Part shown: positions 1 through 6,821 of the stretch, one piece after another | Numbering within the stretch: the first letter of the stretch is position 1 | Layout of the letters: every line of letters begins with the position of its first letter | Assembly (NCBI GenBank): GCA_028277865.1 | Contig: JANQFM010000293.1 | Coordinates: forward strand, 1-9,871 | Length of the DNA stretch: 9,871 nt | From: Acidobacteriota bacterium | GTDB taxonomy: Bacteria > Acidobacteriota > UBA6911 > RPQK01 > DATIPO01 | Direction of reading: 5' to 3' | The notes under the pieces: generated by a model | Told to the model about the DNA's origin: nothing | Seen by the model: only the letters and a program-made list of their open reading frames with translations | Database searches by the model: none | Translations under genes and position numbers: made by a program

Positions 1-1263
1 CACCGCCCCGCCAGGCGTGAAGAGAGGCCATCAGGGTGAGCAGCAGCGGCCGTCCGGAAAGCTCCTGCAGGCGTGGGCCGCGCTGGATGGCCGTCTTGAG
101 GACTTCGGCCTGGCCTCGGGCGTCGCCTTCGGAAAGCCCTCGGGCCGTTGGACAGCGACTTCGCGATTTACCGGCCCCACGTGGGCGTACCAGCATTCCA
201 CGAAACGGTTCACCTGATCCGCATTGAAGGGCGCCAGAGTGGCCTCGGCGAAGCCTTCCAGCTTCCAGGCCTGCTTTTGGTAGGCGTAAACGCGGCTGGT
301 GACCAGGATGCGCAGCTTGGGGAAGGCGGCAGCCAAGCTTTTGACCGCCTCTCGGACCAGCAAGCGGCGCTCTTCCGCTTCAGGCACCTCGTCCAGCCCG
401 TCCAGCAGCACCAGGCCTCCTTGTTCTTGCAGCTCTTCCTGCAGGGGCTGGGCGAAGCGCCTCAGGTTCTTCGGCAATTCAGAAGCGATGAACTCCCAAA
501 GAGTGAGGCCTGTGACGTCTTCAAGGGATTCGGGCAGGCCGCGCACAGCCAGGTCTCTCAGAACGACAGGGACCGGGATCAGCGCCCCGTGATCCCAGGG
601 CTGAGGCTGGGACTCTTCCTTGCCTGGCCCCTTGCTGCCGGGCGGCGGCTGGGTGAGCGATTCCAGGTTGACCTGTTTTATCTTCAGCTCCTCTCCGGCC
701 AGGCACATGCTCAGGTAATGGACGAAGGTGCTCTTGCCCGATCCCGGATCGCCCAGCAGCGCCAGGTATTGCTCGTTGTTGAGCACTTCCAGGGCTGAAA
801 GCGCACGCCCCTGCCGGAAGCGGACTTGCCGCTTGTCGTCGGGAGGTTCCGCGCTGCGGGGGTCGAATTCCCCCTCGATTTCGCTTTGACGGGTGAGCAG
901 GGCGGTGTAGATGGCGGCCAAGTCGACGTCTCTGCGCGACTGCTCGTCGATGCTTTTGCGGTCCACTCCGGCCAGGGGCACCTTGCGGGCCTGGTTGAAG
1001 ACGTATCCCAGGTAGGCCCGTCGCAGGCCGGCTCGCGATTTGGGATTGGCGGGGATCCGAATGCCGCCATAGACATTGCCGCCCACACCGATTCCTTGTC
1101 GGCCGGCTGCGACGCCTCCAGCAGCCGCTGCCGAGCCGGAACCGCTGGAAGAGGCGGAAGCCTCGCTTTGCAGGCCTTTCAGCGCGGTCTGGTATGTGTC
1201 GTCGTCCAGCAGGCCACTCTCGAAAGCCTTCTTGAGTTGTTGGCGTTTTTTCTGCTCGGACAT
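1..1263 (-). CDS. NACHT-type STAND NTPase (NLR-like), frameshifted and cut by window edge
   Basis: Signal-transducing NTPase of the NACHT class. From the ATG at 1263 the protein has a SHOCT-like helical hairpin (residues 1-33), a Ser/Ala/Gly-rich linker with the motif GVAAGRQGIGVGGNVYGGI (50-68), a linker of the type usual before bacterial NACHT domains (80-160), Walker A GDPGSGKST (171-179), Walker B LVLLDGLDEVP (284-294) and a sensor-like ILVTSR (319-324). The start is set by GAGG about six bases upstream; in-frame codons up to 1539 are palindromic non-coding DNA. The frame runs into an unrelated tail and a stop at 31-33. The -1 frame continues instead with typical NACHT sequence (LSGRPLLLTLMASLHAWRGG) to the window edge. 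A one-base loss in the GGG at 137-139 (plus-strand CCC), or a nearby indel, is therefore likely. Downstream sensor or repeat domains lie outside the window. Antiviral or cell-death signalling is known for relatives; here it is inferred. Confidence 0.85.
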
Positions 1264-1390
1264 GCTTTCCTCACTTGGGCCTGCGGCCCGGACTTGGTGC
1301 CGCAATGCTGTTGGCGGCTCGTGGCTGTAGGGCGAATGGCTGAACGGCGCGTTGGCCAGTGGGCGGGAACGCCACCTGATGCGCCTCAAG

Positions 1391-1509
1391 AGGCACTTGG
1401 CAGTGCCTTCCCACAGGCAAGATGCCTGTGCCACTCTGGACTCTGGAGACAGCGACAGGCCGAAGCTCCGAAAAAAGGCTTTCGGCCTGAAAGTGACACA
1501 GGCATCTTG
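1391..1509. repeat. Cluster of palindromes in the gap between the two minus-strand genes
   Basis: Several perfect or near-perfect hairpins follow one another: AGGCACT/AGTGCCT (1391-1408, 4-base loop), CACAGGC/GCCTGTG (1412-1430, 5-base loop), and AGGCCGAAGC paired with GCTTTCGGCCT (1457-1488, one bulged base). Bases 1492-1509 are an inverted, 17-of-18 copy of 1419-1436. No coding signal is seen. If the two minus-strand genes are co-transcribed, these hairpins lie in the mRNA between them. Confidence 0.75.
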
Positions 1510-1531
1510 AAGCCTTCTCGAAAAAGGGGGC

Positions 1532-1595
1532 GGACACACGCCGTGTGTCCCTGCAAGCTCGAAGCCTATCCCTTAGGGACACACGGCGTGTGTCT
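1532..1595. repeat. Pair of inverted 19-base palindromes
   Basis: GGACACACGCCGTGTGTCC at 1532-1550 is a perfect palindrome around one central base. A second copy in inverted form lies at 1577-1595, with 18 of 19 bases matching. The 26-base spacer shows nothing else. Two palindromes in head-to-head arrangement are typical of REP/REPIN-type elements. They lie between the small gene and the NACHT gene, closer to the small gene's stop. Confidence 0.8.
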
Positions 1596-1653
1596 GTCCG
1601 GTCTGCTGGGCTCGGCAGCATCGGGACGAGTCCGGCACACAGCCTCTGGACGG

Positions 1654-2088
1654 CTAGCCGCCGCCTTTCTTGTCTCCGCTTTGGATTCCGCCGTGGACGT
1701 CGCCGCCCACCGCGATTCCGCCCTGGCCGGCCGCAACGGCACCCGGCCCCTGAGCGATGGCGCCGCTGCCGCTCAGGCTGGCCTGGTAGCTCACCTGCAC
1801 CGAATGCCCCTCCTGCTGCAGGATCTCCTGTAGTTGGCGGGCCAGCCGGACGATTTGCAGATCATCACCGATTCCGGCCGTTTGCACCTCCTCCTTCAAT
1901 ACAGCCTGGCGGGCTTTGGAATCAGGTTTCTTTTCCAGGCCGGCCAAGGCCAGCTCAATATCCGAATCACTGCCGGATTTGCGGATGACCAGGTTCTTCA
2001 GTTTTTGATAAGCGTCTTTGGCGGCTGCCGACAAAGCGGCTTTGCCGGCCAAGGCGGCAGCCGTCAGCAGGATAGCTGTCAGATCCAT
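1654..2088 (-). CDS. Small helical protein with C-terminal Gly-rich signalling motif, partner of the NACHT gene
   Basis: A 144-residue protein encoded just upstream of the NACHT NTPase on the same strand. Residues 1-95 look all-helical: an Ala/Leu-rich first helix, then a KDAYQKLKNL segment and an EKKPDSKARQAVLKEE segment, of a kind I associate with small proteins next to bacterial STAND NTPases. Residues 100-144 turn Gly-rich and contain AVAAGQGGIAVGGDVHGGI (117-135), which matches the motif in the NACHT protein at 13 of 19 positions without gaps. There is no signal peptide, so it is probably cytoplasmic. The ATG at 2088 is preferred because AGGAG (2096-2100) lies seven bases upstream; the adjacent GTG at 2091 would sit only four bases away. 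The layout, a helical domain plus a C-terminal motif repeated near the N-terminus of the adjacent NLR, fits an effector or adaptor recruited by homotypic motif contact. The function is inferred. Confidence 0.75.
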   Translation of the reverse strand: MDLTAILLTAAALAGKAALSAAAKDAYQKLKNLVIRKSGSDSDIELALAGLEKKPDSKARQAVLKEEVQTAGIGDDLQIVRLARQLQEILQQEGHSVQVSYQASLSGSGAIAQGPGAVAAGQGGIAVGGDVHGGIQSGDKKGGG

Positions 2089-2120
2089 CACTTTTCTCCT
2101 GGTTTTGTAAGGCGAATGTG

Positions 2121-2126
2121 ATTATA
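2121..2126 (-). promoter_or_regulatory. Candidate -10 box for the small-protein/NACHT operon
   Basis: The minus strand reads TATAAT, a perfect sigma-70 -10 hexamer. Transcription would start near 2114, giving a leader of about 25 bases that contains the AGGAG ribosome site (2096-2100) before the ATG at 2088. No convincing -35 is seen at the expected distance, so this rests on the -10 and its position. Confidence 0.4.
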
Positions 2127-2148
2127 GCTGTTTAGTGGCAGAGGGGGA

Positions 2149-2230
2149 TTTCGCGCCAAGACGCCAAGGCGCAAAGCCTCGGATCTGAAAGTCTCTTTAC
2201 TTTGCGTCTTCTTGGCGGCTTTGCGTGAAA
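2149..2230. repeat. Inverted pair of 'GCCAAGACGCAAAG'-type repeats
   Basis: One copy at 2149-2176 reads TTTCGCGCCAAGACGCC followed by AAGGCGCAAAG. A related copy in the opposite orientation spans 2200-2230 and contains CTTTGCGTCTT, CTTGGCG and CTTTGCGTGAAA. The pair fills the gap between the divergent genes at 2088 and 2259. Another copy lies at 2917-2935, just after the plus-strand gene. Confidence 0.7.
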
Positions 2231-2251
2231 CCTCTGCTATCCGTCTATAAT
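2221..2251 (+). promoter_or_regulatory. Candidate promoter giving a leaderless mRNA
   Basis: TATAAT at 2246-2251 is a perfect -10 hexamer, with TTGCGT (2221-2226) as a poor -35 at a rather long 19-base spacing. A start seven or eight bases after the -10 would fall at about 2258, directly before the ATG at 2259. No Shine-Dalgarno sequence precedes that ATG, which fits leaderless translation. Confidence 0.35.
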
Positions 2252-2258
2252 GTTCGCC

Positions 2259-2906
2259 ATGTACCCGCCCACTGCCCTGCTTTTGGCTCTCTTTTCCCAG
2301 GTGTCCTCCACGGACTGCCTGAGCCTGAACGCCTATCTGCAATCGATGCGTCAGTTTCCTTTGCGCAATGTCCAGTTGCTCACTCCCGAAGGCAAGAAGG
2401 CGGGCCATCTTGTGCGGCTGGATTTCAACGCTTCGCCTCCCGTGCTGGAGCTGCGTGGCGCCAATCGCAACGCGATGAACAGGCTGTGCATTCAGAGGGA
2501 TGCTGTTGAAAAGCTGGTCGTTTACAGGATAGTCCGGCTGGAGCACGACTTCGACGGCACGGCCTGCGTCACCTACGAGGAAGGCAAGCCTCACAGCCGG
2601 CTCTTTCAGAGGATGCCCCATAATCGAGGCAAGGAACTTCAGCTGCATCCCTATCGGGAGCGCAAGGGCAGATGGAGCCGCGTCCGCGCCCAGTCCGGCT
2701 TTTCTCACGAAGCGCTCAAGTTTGAGTGCGGCATCCAAGTGGGGCAGGCACAGTTGCTGGCGCTGCTGGAGGACGGCGCTGCCTCGGACGGGCACCTGGT
2801 TGTTCGCGCAGACAGTCCCTGGGCAAGAAAAGGCTTCGAGGAGCTGTCGAGCTTCGAATGGAAGGGTGTCCGCTATCTGATCGGCAGCGGGTTGGCGATC
2901 GACTGA
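2259..2906 (+). CDS. Secreted hypothetical protein
   Basis: I do not recognise this family. The protein is 215 residues from the ATG at 2259. It begins with a hydrophobic segment (about residues 4-16, TALLLALFSQVSS) that looks like a signal peptide, although its N-region lacks positive charge. The mature part has no further membrane segment, is rich in charged residues and has scattered Cys, with no metal or catalytic motif that I can name. An ATG at 2250 is also possible, but it overlaps a perfect -10 box, and neither ATG has a ribosome site. The opposite strand is open over the whole gene, so the strand call rests on the signal-like N-terminus and on more protein-like composition. It is divergent from the small-protein/NACHT pair and flanked by copies of one short repeat family. 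A link to either neighbour is not shown. Confidence 0.6.
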   Translation: MYPPTALLLALFSQVSSTDCLSLNAYLQSMRQFPLRNVQLLTPEGKKAGHLVRLDFNASPPVLELRGANRNAMNRLCIQRDAVEKLVVYRIVRLEHDFDGTACVTYEEGKPHSRLFQRMPHNRGKELQLHPYRERKGRWSRVRAQSGFSHEALKFECGIQVGQAQLLALLEDGAASDGHLVVRADSPWARKGFEELSSFEWKGVRYLIGSGLAID

Positions 2907-2916
2907 GAGAACAGGC

Positions 2917-2935
2917 TTCGCGCCAAGACGCAAAG
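2917..2935. repeat. Third copy of the 'GCCAAGACGCAAAG'-type repeat
   Basis: TTCGCGCCAAGACGCAAAG is identical to the copy at 2150-2176 except that it lacks an internal eight-base unit (CCAAGGCG). It starts 11 bases after the stop of the secreted hypothetical gene, so that gene has related repeats on both sides. Confidence 0.7.
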
Positions 2936-3037
2936 ACAAGTCCGCAAAGGGATCGGCAAGCCGGTCCTGTTTATTCCGGCAAGATTTGGCGATGGGAGAG
3001 CTTTCTCCGATAAAGAGGAGAAAATGCCCTCAACTGT

Positions 3038-3066
3038 TTGACTTCCAATTCCCCAGCAGTTACAAG
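3038..3066 (+). promoter_or_regulatory. Candidate sigma-70 promoter for the radical SAM gene
   Basis: TTGACT (3038-3043) is followed, after exactly 17 bases, by TACAAG (3061-3066), which matches 4 of 6 positions of the -10 consensus. It would give a leader of roughly 50 bases before the ATG at 3125. Confidence 0.35.
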
Positions 3067-3124
3067 TAGTGGCCTGCTTTTGAAATTCCCGGTGATCTCG
3101 ACAAAGCGAAGCCTGGAGGGCTCG

Positions 3125-4597
3125 ATGAAGATTCTGTTTGCCAATCCCGACAACGACGCCAACATGTACAAGGCTCCGAAGTTTTTTCGGCACGCCTCCC
3201 GGGTCTCCCCCGACCTGAATTTCGGTGCCACAGGTGCGTTGTTCCCTCCGCTCAATCTGGCCACCCTGGCAGCAATCACACCGCCCGAGCACCAAGTGAG
3301 CATCGACGACGGCTGTCTGCATCCGGTGTCGGCCGACAAGGATGCCGACTTGGTGGCCATCACGGCCATGACGGCTCAGGCGCCCGCCGCCTATCGGCTG
3401 GCCGACCAGTATCGGGCGCGGGGCATTCCGGTGGTGATGGGGGGTATCCACCCCTCCATGTGCCCGGACGAAGCCGGGCAGCATGCCGACTCGGTGGTGC
3501 TGGGAGAGGCGGACGGGCTTTGGGCCGACCTGATTCAGGATGTGGCCAACGGCAAGCTCAAATCGCGCTATCACGACCTGACCCCTATCGCCATGGACAA
3601 GATCGCCCTGCCCCGCCGTGACCTGCTCGACCCGTCCGGCTACGTGATCTTCAACTCCGTCCAGACCACCCGCGGATGTCCTTTCAACTGCAATTTCTGC
3701 TCGGTGACCACCATGTCGGGCATCAAGTACCGCTTCAGGCCCATCGAAAAGATCGTCGAAGAGATCAAGACCCTGAACGGGCGCTGCATCTACTTTGTGG
3801 ATGACAACATCATCGGCATCCCCAAGCGGGCCAAGGAGCTGTTCAAGGCCCTCATTCCCCTCAAGCAGCGCTGGGCCTCCCAGGTCACCATCAACTTCGC
3901 CCGCGACGAGGAGTTGATGAAGCTGGCCCGCGAAAGCGGCTGCCAGGGGGTCTTCATCGGTTTTGAGACCTTTTCCAAAAAGAGCATCCGCGACGCCGGC
4001 AAGTTCGTCAACAAACCCAAGGAATACCTGCGCGACATCCAGCGCATTCACAAGGCGGGCATCGCGGTGTGGGGATCCTTCATCTTCGGTTTTGACAACG
4101 ACGACTTGGACGTCTTTCGCGACACTCTGGAGCTGATCGAAGAGTCGAAAATGGAATTCGCCCAGTTCTCGCTGCTGACGCCTTTGCCGGGGACAGCCCT
4201 TTTCAAGCAGTTCGAAGAGGAAAACCGAATCGTTCACAAGGACTGGAAGAAGTACGACCTGGGCGCAATGGTCTTCAAGCACCCCTTGTTCGAGGGCAAG
4301 CGCCTGCACTTCGAAAAGAACCACGCCTACCGGCGCTTTTATTCCATCCGCTCGATGTTCAAAAGGCTCGGAGTGCCCAAGTCGCGGGCTGACGTGGTTT
4401 TGTGGATCTGCAATCTGGCTGTCAACGGCGCCATCAAGTACCGCTGGGGCCGCGATTACTGGTCATGGAAGGAAAAGGAATCGGGCGTCCGCGACGTCCC
4501 CCTGCCCTTGGGCGTCGACCGAGTGGTCAAGATCCGCAAGGACGAGCGGCTGGTGGCCCATATGCCCCGCCAAGGCCAGCCGGTGGCCCAGTATTAG
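3125..4597 (+). CDS. B12-binding-domain-type radical SAM protein
   Basis: A 490-residue class B radical SAM enzyme. Residues 1-140 look like a cobalamin-binding Rossmann-type domain (MKILFANPD start, VVMGGIHPS at 104-111, VLGEADG at 125-131). The usual DxHxxG cobalamin-ligand motif is not visible, as in several members of this group. The radical SAM core begins with RGCPFNCNFC, where Cys185, Cys189 and Cys192 form the CxxxCxxC motif for the 4Fe-4S cluster that cleaves S-adenosylmethionine. FVDDNI (224-229), GVFIGFET (275-282) and LTPLPGT (351-357) are later conserved strands. The C-terminal 110 residues are outside the core and resemble the extra domain of BchE/HpnP-like proteins. The ATG at 3125 has GGAGGG (3115-3120) four bases upstream; the longer frame from 3038 overlaps a likely promoter. 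The substrate cannot be read from sequence: relatives act on tetrapyrroles, hopanoids, lipids or natural products. It stands alone, convergent with the serine hydrolase. Confidence 0.9.
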   Translation: MKILFANPDNDANMYKAPKFFRHASRVSPDLNFGATGALFPPLNLATLAAITPPEHQVSIDDGCLHPVSADKDADLVAITAMTAQAPAAYRLADQYRARGIPVVMGGIHPSMCPDEAGQHADSVVLGEADGLWADLIQDVANGKLKSRYHDLTPIAMDKIALPRRDLLDPSGYVIFNSVQTTRGCPFNCNFCSVTTMSGIKYRFRPIEKIVEEIKTLNGRCIYFVDDNIIGIPKRAKELFKALIPLKQRWASQVTINFARDEELMKLARESGCQGVFIGFETFSKKSIRDAGKFVNKPKEYLRDIQRIHKAGIAVWGSFIFGFDNDDLDVFRDTLELIEESKMEFAQFSLLTPLPGTALFKQFEEENRIVHKDWKKYDLGAMVFKHPLFEGKRLHFEKNHAYRRFYSIRSMFKRLGVPKSRADVVLWICNLAVNGAIKYRWGRDYWSWKEKESGVRDVPLPLGVDRVVKIRKDERLVAHMPRQGQPVAQY

Positions 4598-4645
4598 TTT
4601 GCCGATACGTCAACGGATTCCGTTTTCGCTTGTGGGGACTCTCCA

Positions 4646-4662
4646 GCACCCCTCCGGGGTGC
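4646..4662. repeat. Hairpin after the radical SAM gene
   Basis: GCACCCC-TCC-GGGGTGC forms a perfect seven-base-pair stem about 50 bases after the stop at 4597. There is no T-run directly after it, so it is not a textbook intrinsic terminator, though it could slow or protect transcript ends. It may be the outer part of the symmetric element at 4681-4867. Confidence 0.55.
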
Positions 4663-4680
4663 GGTCTGTATTTACGGCAA

Positions 4681-4867
4681 TACCGGTGGCTTCGCCGCGG
4701 GACGGCTCTGCCACCGGCTAATGTCCGGGGCTCCTTCGGAGCCGACAACCCACTAAAAATCCTGTAGTTGGGCCGAGGGAGAAACGATGAATCGCGGCGA
4801 TGGGCCGACCCCGAAGGGGTCAGGGAGATTAGCCGGTGGTCAAGCCGTCCCGGTGCGGCCACCGGTA
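4681..4867. repeat. Symmetric REPIN-like double-hairpin element
   Basis: The order is hairpin, hairpin, spacer, hairpin, hairpin, in mirror arrangement. The outer hairpins are CCGGTGGC/GCCACCGG (4683-4717) and CCGGTGG/CCACCGG (4833-4865), and their surrounding sequence is an inverted copy across about 38 bases. The inner hairpins are GGCTCC/GGAGCC (4729-4743) and GACCCC/GGGGTC (4807-4821). The spacer at 4744-4806 has no gene. The element lies in the convergent gap between the radical SAM gene and the serine hydrolase. Confidence 0.75.
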
Positions 4868-5020
4868 CAGGCCCGCAAAGCATGATGCGCCCTGGGGGGG
4901 CGTTGGCAGAAGAGCAATTCTTGGTGGCTACCAAACACGGCTCGACCGGGGCAAGCCTGGCTCGTGGCCTATATCCGGCCTTCGAGCTTGCGCCGCACTG
5001 CCCCGCCTTTGCCTTTATGG
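4868..5020. other. Gene-free remainder of the convergent gap
   Basis: No ORF here looks protein-like, no tRNA or rRNA is seen, and no terminator is clear for either flanking gene. Its composition resembles the neighbouring repeat element, and it may be part of a longer dispersed repeat. Confidence 0.5.
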
Positions 5021-6700
5021 CTATTCCTGCCGTCTGTGAAATTCGAAGTTGCGGATCCGACCGGCGTCGAGCAGGAATCCGCTTATGGCGCCCTCAGCAT
5101 CCCGCTCAAAGCGCATGTGTCCGATGCGGCCTAAAAAGACATCCTTTGCGATGGGCCTCAGTTCGTCGGCTTCACTCTTGAGTCGATGAAGGACGAGATT
5201 CTTGTCGCCGGCCTCGATCCGATAAATGGGTTCGATCTCCCGGCTGAAGTAAGCGCCTTCATATTCCTTCAGTTTGGCGGCACCGGCCTCGAACGGTTCG
5301 AGGCGCTGCAGCGACTCCTCTTCTTCGTCTTCGGACCACACGATCAGGCTGCGGACGGGATTGCCGTCGGAAGGTTCAAATCGGGCCGAAAGATCCAATT
5401 CCGAAACTTCGAAACGACCCCCATCGACTGCAATCATGGCAAAAGAGCGATTGCGCGACACCTGGATCATCAGCTTGCCCTTCTGGCCTCGGATCCGGAC
5501 GGCGGCACCCCGATCCTCCGACCAATAGGCGCCCGACAGGCGCAACAGGTCCTCTTCGCTCAGGGGCGCCTGGGCGGATGCCTTTTTTGCAGCCGGTTCC
5601 GGCTTGTCCCCTAGTAGCTCCTTCTCCAGAAAAATGTCGGCCACCCGGCGGACCAGTGAAGCGGGATTGGTCTGGGCCAGGTTGCACAGGCAGGCCAGGC
5701 TGAAGCGCTGCTCGGGGAATCGCAGGAAGTGAGCCCGGTAACCGGCGTCGGCGCCGCCGTGCGAGACAGTTGCAAGCCCCTTGTAGGTTCCGTGGATCAG
5801 TCCGGCGGCGTAGCTTTGGTCGCGGCCGCTGTTGAGTCGGCCGCGCTGGTGCATCCGGTCCAAAAAAGGATCTCCGCCCACCAGCGGCTGGTAGAAATTC
5901 CGGTCCCAGCGGGCCAGGTCTTCGACGGAGGTGAGAAGGCTGGTGGCGCCCACGGTGTCGAAATTGGTGACGCTGACCCGGAAGGTTCCGCTGGCGCGGT
6001 CCCGCCTGTAGCCGGTGGCCTGTTTCTTGACGATTTCGGAGAAGTCGTCCCGGAAACGGGTCTGTTTCATGCCCAGGGGTTCAAAGATCCGTTCTCTGCT
6101 GAATTCCCTCAAGGTTTGCCCGGACACTTTCTTCACCACCTGAGCCAGCAAAGTGTATCCGGTGTTGCAGTAGAGATACTTGTCGCCGGGAGGGAAGTTG
6201 AGGCGCTTTTGCCGGCTGATGAGCGACATCACGTCCTCGTCGGTGATCAGGTCTCGGGAGTAGCGCCAACCGGCCAATCCCAGCAGCGACCACTGATCCC
6301 GCATGCCGCTGCTGTGATGGATCAGGTGGCGCAAGGTGATCGAGTGGCCCAGGTCGGGCACGCGCGGCAAGTGCTTGCGCACAGGATCGTCCAGCGAGAG
6401 CTTGCCTTCCTGCGCCAGCAGCTGGACGACTGCCGCCGTAAACTGCTTGGAAATCGAGGCCACGTGAAAGACTGAATCGACGGCCAGGGGGATGTCGTAG
6501 TCGAGATTGGCCATCCCATAGGCCCGCTGGTAGACGACCTCGCCCTCCTTCATGACCGCCAAGGCACAGCCCGGGCTGCGTGTCGAGTCCCATTGGGCAA
6601 AGACAGCATCGACCTTTGCGGAAAGCGTCGTCGCTTGGGACGGCTGTGCCGATGCATGGGCGGTTGCGAATAGAGACACAAAGAGCAGACTTCGAAGCAC
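5021..6700 (-). CDS. Secreted serine hydrolase of the beta-lactamase (class C / PBP) family
   Basis: A 559-residue exported protein. Residues 1-18 form a signal peptide (LRSLLFVSLFATAHASA, predicted cut after ASA). The catalytic domain spans about 25-365 and keeps all three family motifs: SISK (82-85, with Ser82 as nucleophile and Lys85 as base), YCN (178-180) and HGG (315-317, in place of KTG). The roughly 190 C-terminal residues are a separate, predicted beta-rich region common in serine hydrolases of this type. An Ala/Lys/Pro linker joins the two parts. The GTG at 6700 is chosen because GGAGGG lies four bases upstream and the signal peptide begins there; the frame stays open to 6739. The family includes carboxypeptidases, esterases, D-amino-acid peptidases and true beta-lactamases, and the substrate cannot be read here. 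It probably acts in the periplasm or outside the cell. It is divergent from the XRE gene across a repeat-filled gap. Confidence 0.92.
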   Translation of the reverse strand: MLRSLLFVSLFATAHASAQPSQATTLSAKVDAVFAQWDSTRSPGCALAVMKEGEVVYQRAYGMANLDYDIPLAVDSVFHVASISKQFTAAVVQLLAQEGKLSLDDPVRKHLPRVPDLGHSITLRHLIHHSSGMRDQWSLLGLAGWRYSRDLITDEDVMSLISRQKRLNFPPGDKYLYCNTGYTLLAQVVKKVSGQTLREFSRERIFEPLGMKQTRFRDDFSEIVKKQATGYRRDRASGTFRVSVTNFDTVGATSLLTSVEDLARWDRNFYQPLVGGDPFLDRMHQRGRLNSGRDQSYAAGLIHGTYKGLATVSHGGADAGYRAHFLRFPEQRFSLACLCNLAQTNPASLVRRVADIFLEKELLGDKPEPAAKKASAQAPLSEEDLLRLSGAYWSEDRGAAVRIRGQKGKLMIQVSRNRSFAMIAVDGGRFEVSELDLSARFEPSDGNPVRSLIVWSEDEEEESLQRLEPFEAGAAKLKEYEGAYFSREIEPIYRIEAGDKNLVLHRLKSEADELRPIAKDVFLGRIGHMRFERDAEGAISGFLLDAGRIRNFEFHRRQE

Positions 6701-6761
6701 TGGTCCCTCCCTTGAAATGACGTGGCCCGATTTTAGCACGTCCCCAATCCTCCCACTGAGG

Positions 6762-6784
6762 CCGGGCTCCAGGCACGAACCGCG
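6762..6784. repeat. Short direct repeat, first copy
   Basis: The stretch contains GCCGGGCT and CACGAACCGC. A copy with 20 of 23 bases matching lies at 7212-7234, on the far side of the large inverted repeat. In both places a second shared block follows further on, but at different distances. Confidence 0.6.
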
Positions 6785-6821
6785 GCTGGATTTGGAGGGG
6801 AGCGGCTGAAGCCTCGGGGAG

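Noticed and set aside
1264..1539. N-terminal extension of the NACHT reading frame
   Set aside because: It translates palindromic repeats into low-quality protein, and the ATG at 1263 has a good ribosome site.
2088..2939. Long minus-strand ORF opposite the secreted gene
   Set aside because: It has no ribosome site or domain, begins inside the downstream repeat region and has shadow-like composition. The plus-strand frame has a signal-like start.
3024..3041. Five-codon ORF (MPSTV) with a good AGGAG site before the radical SAM gene
   Set aside because: It may be a leader peptide, but it lies at or before the best promoter candidate, and so short a frame is easily met by chance.
2873..4324. 483-residue minus-strand ORF opposite the radical SAM gene
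   Set aside because: It is antisense to a gene with clear catalytic motifs; its Val/Gly/His-rich translation is typical of a reverse-frame shadow.
4768..5181. Plus-strand ORF in the convergent gap
   Set aside because: It spans the repeat element and runs into the serine hydrolase antisense, with no domain or ribosome site.
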